DNA of 64,000 nt from CAWUFC02 sp963921335. Its GTDB lineage: Bacteria; Pseudomonadota; Gammaproteobacteria; Pseudomonadales; Halieaceae. This document shows, piece by piece, positions 1-7,026 of the stretch (position 1 is the stretch's first letter; each line of letters starts with the position of its first letter). A program made the position numbers and the translations under genes. The stretch is from positions 992,001 through 1,056,000 of the forward strand of contig CAWUFC020000001.1 of NCBI GenBank assembly GCA_963921335.3. The letters are read 5' to 3'. The notes beneath the pieces were generated by a model. It was not told where the DNA came from, ran no database searches, and saw only the letters and a program-made list of their open reading frames with translations.

Positions 1-15
1 CAATATTTGCCTCGC

Positions 16-3000
16 TTACGAGCCATCATAAACGTCCAGAGGTATGCGAGGCAGTTGCAGCAGGAAATGAGAGCCTCCACTACGACGTAGCTCCAGACTA
101 GCGCCTAACTGATTTGCGCATTTCTGGATCAGGCTGAAGCCAAGGGTGGTGGGATTTGCTGGGTCCACAGAATCTGGTACGCCGCAACCATTATCGATCA
201 CTTCCAGTGTCCAGCCGTTGAGGTCTTCGCGTTCTTCGAGGCTAACTTTAATAAATTGGATACCAGTAAACTCTTCAAATGCATAGGCGAAAGCGTTGTC
301 GATAAGCTCGTTGGCGATAATGGCCAAGGGAGCAGCAACTGACGATGGAATTTTTCTTTCTGTACAGATATTGATGAGCGCGAGTTCACTCCCTTTGAGT
401 TGGTGCTTTTTGATCTTGCTGGTGAGTACGTGTTCAGCGATCACTCTGAAGTCGGTGTAGAGCCCAGCCCCCAGCATGATCATTTGCCGTTCCAGGAAGA
501 ATAGAACTTGGAATCGTTCCTGATTATTGGCGAACTGCTCGATCAGGATTTCGTCACGGATGTCGATCGCCTGCTGCTCAAGGAGGTCAGAGATGATTTG
601 GAGTGCACCCGTGTAGTAATTGCTGAGATTTCTCTGCATGAACGCTTCATTCATTAGCTGTTCCTGCATGGCATTCATGGCCTTGTCGGCGGTCACGTAC
701 ATTTGGTCTGCATATTCCTCAGCTTGCTCGCGCTGATTGTTAGAGTCGTAGTTGCGTCGAGCCATCGCGGCGAAACTGAGAACCACGAACGAATAGCCGG
801 TAAATGCCCACCAGCTGTACCAAGGCGGGGGATGAACGTATAGACCAATCTCCATTGGCCGTTCGCTCCAGACTCGATTGGGGTTGGCGCCCATAATCTG
901 TAGCGTGTAATTCCCTGAAGGCAGGCTGGTGAAGCTCACTGAATGGCGGTTGCCGATATCGATCCAATCCTGATCGAAGTTCTTCAGTCTGTACTTATAC
1001 TGATTACGGCTTGGGTCAGAGTAGTCCACCACACTGAAAAAGAAGTCGACGTAGTAGTCCTGCCATTTGAGCTCTATCAGCTCGGGGATTTCATAAGCTG
1101 TATCGGCGAGTAGCGGCTCACCGGCCACGTGGATGTCTGTCATTAACAGCTTTGGCGGGTCCAGATCATCGACGATCTTCTCGGGGTCGAATCGGTTGAA
1201 ACCGCGGTTACCACCAAAATAGAGGCGACCTTTGTTGTCTTTGAAGGAGGCGCCGAAGTTGAACTCGTTGTCTTGGAGGCCGTCACTGGAGAAGTATGGT
1301 CGGTAGGAAGTTAAGTCCTTTCTAAGTGCAATTAACCCGTTGGCGCTTGATAACCAGAGGTTATCTGGACTTTGTTGGATGGCATATATCGTGTTGGACT
1401 CAGATATTTGGGTTCGTGCAATATCGGCATCATTACTCCATTGTTTTTCATTTGGCTCCACAAATAGCAGACCGGCGTACTGAGTTCCTAACCAGAGTTT
1501 TTTGTCACTCGTCTGCAGAGCATCAAGAATATGATTAGATTGAGCGATTGAACTGGACTGATTTGTGCCGATTTTGAGAACTCCTTCCGTGGAAGTTAGC
1601 AAAAACTCGCCGTCATCAAGAGCCTGGGAGGAATAGAAATGGCCTTCATCTGCGAACCACTCCAACCTTGGTTCTTCTTCGCCAATTAAGAAGCTAATTC
1701 TAAAGGCGCCGCCCCCATTCGTCGTCACAATCGCTGTATCGTCAGATACGGCACGTAAGCTAGTTATTTCGTTGGAACCAGGCTTTTCCGGATCGTAAGA
1801 AATCGAGGAATTATCCTCCAGATTTATCCGTTCAAGACCTTGGTTCCGATAGCCTACCCACAAATGATTACCAAATGTGCTAACTGACATCACTTTGGCG
1901 CCTTCAGTGCCATCCAATAGTTCGAACTGCCTTAAAGATACCTCTGATCTTCGGGGCGGATATTTGAAAATGCCAGAATAAGTGCCGATCCATATGTCGC
2001 CTGATGACGACTCTGCGAAGGAAGTGATTGTCTCTGATTGAAGGCCGCTCTTCGAATCATACAGTTCGAATACAGATTCATGACCCGCGAACAGCCCGTA
2101 ATACGTGCCTATCCAGTAGCTACCCTGCCTATCCTGATACATGCTAAACACAAGGTCGTCGGTTAAGTGCGATGTATTCTTGTCAAATAGGCTGAAGCCG
2201 TCGTGGATGTTTCTTGCTAGTAGCCCGCGTTCTGTGGACACCCAAAGTCCGTTTGATGCATCCAGATAAAGATGGTTAACAGAGTCATCCTTTATCTGAT
2301 CTTTAGAGAAATAATCTGAAGTATTTTTGCGCCAGCTATAGCTGTACAGGCCGTTTGCACGGCTGCCAATCCAAAGCTTACCTTCTACCTTGTCAGCGAT
2401 TAATGCTGTGATGTGTTCTGTATTTGTAGGGCTTTCTTCAGAGTATTCAGAGGAGTGTTGCGTAACCGCGTCTAACTCATGGTCATAGTTCAGCAAGCCA
2501 GCGCGGGTTGTTGCCACCCATATGCTGCGATGGTGGTGCTGAGCAAAGTCGTTGATAGCGCCGATGTCCTTTTGGGATTCATTGAAAGCAGTTGCGTGGA
2601 TAAGTTTCTGCTTTATCGGATCGAAGTAGCTGATTTTGCCTTCCAGATAGCCGATCCATATGAACCCGGAATCGTCAGCAAACAGCGATGTGACATTGTT
2701 GCTCAGTAGGTTGTTGCCTAGTCGGTCAGCACCTATTTGTTTGAAAGTTCTATCGGCTTTGTTGTAGCGAACAATGCCTCCACCAACGGTAGCGATCCAA
2801 ATGTCGCCCAGATGATCTTCGAGGATGTGGCGCACATTGTTGTGTGTAATGCTCCCTGGCACATCATTGTTTGCGGTATATCGAAGTACGTTATAGCCAT
2901 CAAACCGGTGGAGGCCTTCTTGAGTTAAGAACCACATTATGCCCGCGTGGTCCTGGAAGGACTGCCTGACTGTCTGTTGAGTGAGTCGCTCGGATAAGGG

Positions 3001-3114
3001 GGAGCGCTCAATCTTGAAGTTGACTGAATTCAGGTCTGATACTTGAGTGCAGACCGGCTGGGCAAATATCGCCAGAAAACAGAGGGCTGCATAGCGCATG
3101 TGGCTCGATCCCAT
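16..3114 (-). CDS. Periplasmic propeller sensor histidine kinase lacking the usual phosphoacceptor His
   Basis: About 1032 aa. An N-terminal signal peptide (MRYAALCFLAIFA...) is followed by many two-component-regulator-propeller repeats with the W-I/V-G-T pattern (for example IWIGTYSGIFKY), a Y_Y_Y domain (around YKYRLKNFDQDWIDIG), one membrane segment (WWAFTGYSFVVLSFAAMA) and a cytoplasmic kinase region. The ATPase domain looks intact: N-box NELIDNAFAYAF and G1 box DNGCGVP. The dimerisation region resembles HisKA_2, but where HRVKNNLQ is expected it reads NYYTGALQ (around 610-640), so no phosphoacceptor His is visible. I start at the ATG at 3114, which has a GAGG Shine-Dalgarno 5 nt upstream; 3099 is a second choice and the 3189 start extends past the signal peptide. 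No receiver or DNA-binding domain is present. It is divergent from the genes at 3223 and 3923, and its propeller core is visibly more A+T-rich than the rest of the window. The ligand is unknown. Confidence 0.85.
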   Translation of the reverse strand: MGSSHMRYAALCFLAIFAQPVCTQVSDLNSVNFKIERSPLSERLTQQTVRQSFQDHAGIMWFLTQEGLHRFDGYNVLRYTANNDVPGSITHNNVRHILEDHLGDIWIATVGGGIVRYNKADRTFKQIGADRLGNNLLSNNVTSLFADDSGFIWIGYLEGKISYFDPIKQKLIHATAFNESQKDIGAINDFAQHHHRSIWVATTRAGLLNYDHELDAVTQHSSEYSEESPTNTEHITALIADKVEGKLWIGSRANGLYSYSWRKNTSDYFSKDQIKDDSVNHLYLDASNGLWVSTERGLLARNIHDGFSLFDKNTSHLTDDLVFSMYQDRQGSYWIGTYYGLFAGHESVFELYDSKSGLQSETITSFAESSSGDIWIGTYSGIFKYPPRRSEVSLRQFELLDGTEGAKVMSVSTFGNHLWVGYRNQGLERINLEDNSSISYDPEKPGSNEITSLRAVSDDTAIVTTNGGGAFRISFLIGEEEPRLEWFADEGHFYSSQALDDGEFLLTSTEGVLKIGTNQSSSIAQSNHILDALQTSDKKLWLGTQYAGLLFVEPNEKQWSNDADIARTQISESNTIYAIQQSPDNLWLSSANGLIALRKDLTSYRPYFSSDGLQDNEFNFGASFKDNKGRLYFGGNRGFNRFDPEKIVDDLDPPKLLMTDIHVAGEPLLADTAYEIPELIELKWQDYYVDFFFSVVDYSDPSRNQYKYRLKNFDQDWIDIGNRHSVSFTSLPSGNYTLQIMGANPNRVWSERPMEIGLYVHPPPWYSWWAFTGYSFVVLSFAAMARRNYDSNNQREQAEEYADQMYVTADKAMNAMQEQLMNEAFMQRNLSNYYTGALQIISDLLEQQAIDIRDEILIEQFANNQERFQVLFFLERQMIMLGAGLYTDFRVIAEHVLTSKIKKHQLKGSELALINICTERKIPSSVAAPLAIIANELIDNAFAYAFEEFTGIQFIKVSLEEREDLNGWTLEVIDNGCGVPDSVDPANPTTLGFSLIQKCANQLGASLELRRSGGSHFLLQLPRIPLDVYDGS

Positions 3115-3222
3115 GAGCGCCTCAATTACTGTTCTAGTGTCTTTCAGCTTAGCAGAACGCCAGCGCCCGACACTTTCTTCCGATCTCACTGAGCTGACTA
3201 AATCTTTTTAGGGCCGCATGCT

Positions 3223-3714
3223 ATGCTGCTTCGCATGGCATCTTCTTTAGAGCACTTGGAATCAGTTCTTGGATACTCCGATCCAGGGCTTTATATACCC
3301 AGTCGCTTTTACATCGATAAAGAGTTAACGCGCGTCATTTATCCGGACTTTGGCGCCATCCTGCGAGATATGGCAGGCCACGGCGGCTCACCTACATTTG
3401 TGCGGGCACTGCAGTTTGGGTTTCAGTTAGCTCTATCTGTCGATCACGTGGATCGTTCTAAGCGCGTTAGGCCATCCACTGATCGCTTCGAGCTGCGCCT
3501 GATAGCTCCAGATGGATCGGTGCTGCCTGCCTGGACATACGAGCAGTCTCGCAAGTTTTTCGAGGCGATCAACGATTATCAGATATTTATCGCTAACGAA
3601 TTTTCTGACTGGGATTGTGTACGCAAGGCCCGTGAGGCGCTCTTGGATCTGTTGATGGATGCAAGATCTGAGATTCCACCTCGCAATCTCTCAGAGCTTT
3701 TCTTTAAGTCCTAG
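3223..3714 (+). CDS. Hypothetical protein, 163 aa
   Basis: I do not recognise this protein. It is soluble-looking, without signal peptide or membrane segment, and mixed alpha/beta in composition. Visible sequence features are RFYIDKELTRVIYPDFG near residues 28-44, FELRLIAPDGSVLPAW near 89-104 and an acidic/aromatic helix ending in LLDLLMDARSEIPPRNL. The start at 3223 is preceded by TAGGG with 9 nt spacing; an in-frame ATG at 3235 is the alternative. It lies between the divergent propeller kinase and the repeat-peptide gene, oriented with the latter, and ends about 210 bp before it. The function cannot be inferred from sequence; the position suggests only a possible link to the flanking signalling genes. 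Confidence 0.6.
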   Translation: MLLRMASSLEHLESVLGYSDPGLYIPSRFYIDKELTRVIYPDFGAILRDMAGHGGSPTFVRALQFGFQLALSVDHVDRSKRVRPSTDRFELRLIAPDGSVLPAWTYEQSRKFFEAINDYQIFIANEFSDWDCVRKAREALLDLLMDARSEIPPRNLSELFFKS

Positions 3715-3795
3715 ATTTACCAACCGCATTTTTATCCCATGCACGTCTGTGCAGGGCATCGTCCGCCGCTCTCATATCTTAGCCAACTCCTAGCC

Positions 3796-3811
3796 TGACC
3801 CATATGGGTCA
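3796..3811. promoter_or_regulatory. Perfect 16-bp palindrome, candidate operator
   Basis: TGACCCATATGGGTCA is a perfect 16-bp inverted repeat with no spacer. It lies in the 208-bp gap upstream of the repeat-peptide gene (ATG 3923). It has no T-run and no loop, so it looks like a dimeric-regulator binding site rather than a terminator. The regulator is unknown. Confidence 0.45.
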
Positions 3812-3922
3812 TTAGGTGGGAAATCCGCCAAAGCTAGCATGTATTCGCCGTTTAAATCGGTGTGTAAAGCACGTGCCCGTTAGAGGCACAGCTTAAATTC
3901 TTTGAAATGCGGAGATATAAGA

Positions 3923-4450
3923 ATGTTCAGTAAAAAGATCTTTAGTAGGGTGCGAGCTGCTTCCTTTGTTGCCTTGGCTGCCTTTATTGCGCCTATGTCA
4001 GTTTTGACCACTGCCTCTTCAGAAGTCGTCGACATTCCGGTTGCTTATGTGCTCAAGGGCCAGAATATGGAAGCCCTCGTTGATGCAGCTTCTGAAAACG
4101 GTATCGAGGTGACACGTAAGCTACCCTTTATGTCTGCGATTGGTGTGGAGTTCACCCAGAGCCAACTTGAAGCTATCGCTAAGTCCCACGCTGTTAAGTC
4201 CATTAGCCTGGGACAAAACGTGTCGTCAGAACTTCGTGTGAGCGGCAATTACTGGAACTTCAGCAAGCAGGACGATCTGCTGGCTGGTAACTACTGGAAC
4301 TTCACCAAGCAGGACGATCTCCTGGCAGGCAACTACTGGAACTTTAGCAAGCAGGACGATCTCCTGGCAGGCAACTACTGGAACTTCAGCAAGCAGGACG
4401 ATCTGCTGGCTGGTAACTACTGGAACTTCAACTCTGCTTTAGTAGGCTGA
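3923..4450 (+). CDS. Secreted I9-like protein with 14-residue GNYWNF tandem repeats
   Basis: 175 aa. It begins with a Sec signal peptide (MFSKKIFSRVRAASFVALAAF...), followed by a domain of about 70 residues resembling the subtilisin propeptide/inhibitor I9 fold: a beta strand (PVAYVLKGQ), a helix (MEALVDAASENG), GVEFTQSQLEAIAKSHAVKSI and a final strand. No peptidase domain follows. Instead there are four 14-aa units GNYWNF(S/T)KQDDLLA and a fifth truncated unit ending NFNSALVG. Start chosen at ATG 3923, with GGAG 8 nt upstream; the in-frame TTG at 3902 would bury the signal peptide. A strong terminator follows at 4535. It is flanked by two propeller sensor kinases. The order inhibitor-like domain then repeats recalls precursors that release several copies of a short peptide, but release or signalling is inference; a structural or adhesive surface protein is an alternative. 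Confidence 0.75.
   Translation: MFSKKIFSRVRAASFVALAAFIAPMSVLTTASSEVVDIPVAYVLKGQNMEALVDAASENGIEVTRKLPFMSAIGVEFTQSQLEAIAKSHAVKSISLGQNVSSELRVSGNYWNFSKQDDLLAGNYWNFTKQDDLLAGNYWNFSKQDDLLAGNYWNFSKQDDLLAGNYWNFNSALVG
4244..4432 (+). repeat. 42-bp tandem repeat, 4 full copies plus a partial copy
   Basis: Units start at 4244, 4286, 4328 and 4370, with a truncated fifth at 4412. Each encodes GNYWNF(S/T)KQDDLLA. Differences between units fall almost entirely at third codon positions (GGC/GGT, AAT/AAC, TTC/TTT, CTG/CTC, GCT/GCA). The only amino-acid change is Ser to Thr in unit 2. The peptide sequence therefore looks conserved by selection. Confidence 0.95.
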
Positions 4451-4534
4451 GAAAGCCTGCGCTTGCGCTGACTCATTTTAACTACAGCGAAAGCACAAAC
4501 ATAAGATTCCGCATAGCCTACATTTAGGCGCACA

Positions 4535-4558
4535 GGGGGCCATATGGCCCCCGTTTTT
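4535..4558 (+). terminator. Rho-independent terminator after the repeat-peptide gene
   Basis: GGGGGCCATATGGCCCCC (4535-4552) is a perfect inverted repeat forming a GC-rich 7-bp stem with an ATAT loop, followed by GTTTTT. It lies 85 bp after the stop codon of the repeat-peptide gene and just upstream of the next promoter. Confidence 0.85.
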
Positions 4559-4563
4559 GGTGT

Positions 4564-4591
4564 TTGCACCCCTTGCTAGCGCACATATAAT
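4564..4591 (+). promoter_or_regulatory. Candidate promoter with consensus -10 TATAAT
   Basis: A perfect TATAAT at 4586-4591 is preceded, 16 nt upstream, by a weak -35-like TTGCAC (4564-4569). Transcription would begin near 4598, almost at the GTG (4600) that opens the sensor kinase. The message would then be nearly leaderless. Confidence 0.5.
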
Positions 4592-4599
4592 GATGTGCT

Positions 4600-7026
4600 G
4601 TGCCTTCAATTGCCAACAAGTTTATTGCCGCACTGCTGTTATGCAGTGTAACTTCGTTCGCCCAAGCAAATCTTGATAGCTATGCGCTCTTCGAATCTGT
4701 GGCCAACGGCGAGTTGAGCCATCCTACTGTTCGTCAGATTTTGCAGGACTCCGAGGGCTTTATATGGTTCGTAACACAAGAAGGAGTGGTGCGGTTTGAT
4801 GGGCATCGCTCTTTAGTCTTCAAAGAGTTGCCCAACGACTCTACAGCAATTAGCAGCAGCATTGCGGAGGGTATGCTAGCTGATGATTACGGCTATCTTT
4901 GGTTCGCCACTAAACAGCACGGATTAAATAGATTCGACCCTGTTAATCAAACCTTTCAGCAATTCCATCCTTCAGCGGCAATCGAGAGCTCAATTTTATC
5001 GGAGAAAATCACGAGCATATCCAAAGGTCGGCAAGGGGTTATATGGATAGGTTTCTCTGAGGGCTTTACTGCTTTAGATAGTCGTTCTGGTTTGTTTACC
5101 CACTTTACCAAAGCCAAATTTCCGGTTTTAGAGGGTTCGACTATAAGCCACATGTTGGAGTCAGCTTCAGGTGATCTGTATCTGGTAGACGAAAATCGTG
5201 GGTTGTTGAGAATGCGCCCTGGCGGACAGCCCGAAGTATTCGCTAGTCAGGAGAAAGGTAATCTGCCTATTGACCCTAATGACGTTAGAGAAATCTATAT
5301 AGATTCTGATGGAAATCTTTTTGTTGGCACCGGCCAGGCGGGTGTATTCATAGTATCAGCAGAGCGGGCGGTTCCATTTATGGAGGAGCTCGAGCTTCGC
5401 GGGGTTCATGATGTCTTAGAAGACAGCCGCGGCGATTATTGGCTTGCCACGGCAGATGGGGTAGTCGTTACCTCTCCTAGCACCGGGCAATGGAGGATGT
5501 TTGGTGAAGAGTCAGGGTTGAGCCACTACCGGGCTCTAAGTCTTTATGAAAGTTCAGAGGGGGCTGTATGGATAGGCACATTTCATGGTGTAACCATTGC
5601 CTACTCCTCCCAGTTTTCTCTTATTGATAACCAGAGGTTGCCGGCGGGGAATGTTCTTGCCCTTGCTGATGCCAGTGGTACTAACTGGATAGGGACAGAC
5701 CGGGGCCTGTTTGCGCAACCTACCTCCACATTGGCCTATTCGAACTTGAATGAGTTTTCCAATCTCCTGCCTGATGGTGCCGTCGCTCTCAGTCTGGTGG
5801 AACATAAAGGTTTAATTTATGTAGGCACCTTTGCGCTAGGTTTATACATTTTTAATTCGGAAGGTGTTTTACAGGAGCACATTACTGAAAACTCGGTGGA
5901 GAATCCCGACGGAATTTCGTCTTCTTCTGTAAGTAAAACTGCGGTTGATGTTGAAGGTGGATTATGGGTTGCCACGATCGATGCTGGATTGAATTACAGG
6001 CCTCCTGGGGCAACCAGTTTCAGAACCTATCGATACGATCCTCTAGACAGCAGCTCATTGAACAGTGACCTAGTTTATACGGTCTTTGTTGAACAGGCTG
6101 GAATAGTCTGGATAGGAACTGATAGAGGCCTAGCTAGATACAACGCAGATGTCGGCACTTTCACGAGAATTATGTATCAACCTGGTAACGATAGGAGTCT
6201 CCCGGGACAAGTTGTATACACGATTACAGAGGACCAAGATGCGCGTCTTTGGATAGGTCTAGAGAATGCAGGAGTTGCAGTATGGGAGGCCCACCATCGG
6301 AAAGCCTCAGAACCTGTTTTCACCAGGCTTCTAAATAATATCAATCTACCGTCTGCGACGGTCTGCTCTCTTCAAGAAGGCAGCGAAGGCGACATGTGGA
6401 TCGCCACAGGCTCAGGCCTCACCCGTATAGCGTTCGATACACTCAAATACCGCCACTTCGCAGAGGCCCATGGTCTGCAGAGTCGTGACTTTAATCTTGG
6501 GGCTGCAACTCGGGATGATTTTGGTCAGCTCTATTTCGGTGGTCCCAAAGGTATTAATTCCTTTGATCCTCGTGCCTTCGATAAAGAAGAAGCACCGCGA
6601 ACGGTACGCCTAACCAAGGTGACTGTGGTGCAAGAGCCAGTCTGGTTCGATGTGCCGCTTAACGAAGTCACCGAAGTTAACCTGAGCTACGACGACCCCC
6701 TCATGGAAATCGAATTCAGTGCCATGGAGTACGTCAATCCAGGCAGCATTCGATACAAGTATCAGTTGGTGGGTGTCGACCAAGCCTGGCAGCAGATTGG
6801 CAATAAGAGTGACTTAATGTTTCCCGGTTTGGCACCTGGCCGCTATACCTTGCGTTTGGCTGTGGACGGACCTCGACTCGACGCGCCAGTTACCGATATT
6901 GGCATCTACAAGCGCCCACCCCCCCTGGGCCACGCCTGCCGCATACACCTCATATGTGGTGCTGTTCATCATGGGCGTGGTAGCTCTCTTTGTTCGCGCC
7001 AGAATCCGCGAAAGAGAGGCCATTAA
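4600..7026 (+). CDS. Hybrid sensor kinase, N-terminal part: signal peptide, propeller and Y_Y_Y (frameshifted)
   Basis: The reading frame opens with GTG and a signal peptide (MPSIANKFIAALLLCSVTSFAQA). About 14 propeller repeats with WIG/WFAT signatures follow (residues ~45-665), then a Y_Y_Y domain (~690-765, IRYKYQLVGVDQAWQQIG). After the motif IYKRPPP (residue 775, base 6924) the frame becomes nonsense (LGHACRIHLICG...) and stops at 7026. The missing continuation, W-ATPAAY plus a membrane segment, lies in the next frame, so one base is extra within the 7-C run at 6919-6925. The related kinase at 16-3114 reads HPPPW at the same place. With the run shortened to six the protein would be about 1477 aa. 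The propeller is A+T-richer than the kinase half. If the frameshift is real, the product is a periplasmic sensor without a kinase. Confidence 0.85.
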   Translation: MPSIANKFIAALLLCSVTSFAQANLDSYALFESVANGELSHPTVRQILQDSEGFIWFVTQEGVVRFDGHRSLVFKELPNDSTAISSSIAEGMLADDYGYLWFATKQHGLNRFDPVNQTFQQFHPSAAIESSILSEKITSISKGRQGVIWIGFSEGFTALDSRSGLFTHFTKAKFPVLEGSTISHMLESASGDLYLVDENRGLLRMRPGGQPEVFASQEKGNLPIDPNDVREIYIDSDGNLFVGTGQAGVFIVSAERAVPFMEELELRGVHDVLEDSRGDYWLATADGVVVTSPSTGQWRMFGEESGLSHYRALSLYESSEGAVWIGTFHGVTIAYSSQFSLIDNQRLPAGNVLALADASGTNWIGTDRGLFAQPTSTLAYSNLNEFSNLLPDGAVALSLVEHKGLIYVGTFALGLYIFNSEGVLQEHITENSVENPDGISSSSVSKTAVDVEGGLWVATIDAGLNYRPPGATSFRTYRYDPLDSSSLNSDLVYTVFVEQAGIVWIGTDRGLARYNADVGTFTRIMYQPGNDRSLPGQVVYTITEDQDARLWIGLENAGVAVWEAHHRKASEPVFTRLLNNINLPSATVCSLQEGSEGDMWIATGSGLTRIAFDTLKYRHFAEAHGLQSRDFNLGAATRDDFGQLYFGGPKGINSFDPRAFDKEEAPRTVRLTKVTVVQEPVWFDVPLNEVTEVNLSYDDPLMEIEFSAMEYVNPGSIRYKYQLVGVDQAWQQIGNKSDLMFPGLAPGRYTLRLAVDGPRLDAPVTDIGIYKRPPPLGHACRIHLICGAVHHGRGSSLCSRQNPRKRGH
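6919..6925 (+). other. Seven-cytosine tract at the frameshift
   Basis: Bases 6919-6925 are seven consecutive C. Six would keep sensor and kinase in one frame (PPPWATPAAY). The extra base is either a read/assembly error or a true slippage site that could switch the full-length kinase on and off. Confidence 0.8.

Noticed and set aside
4244..4432. CRISPR-like array
   Set aside because: The 42-bp repeats are contiguous with no spacers, in frame within a secreted protein, and differ at synonymous positions.
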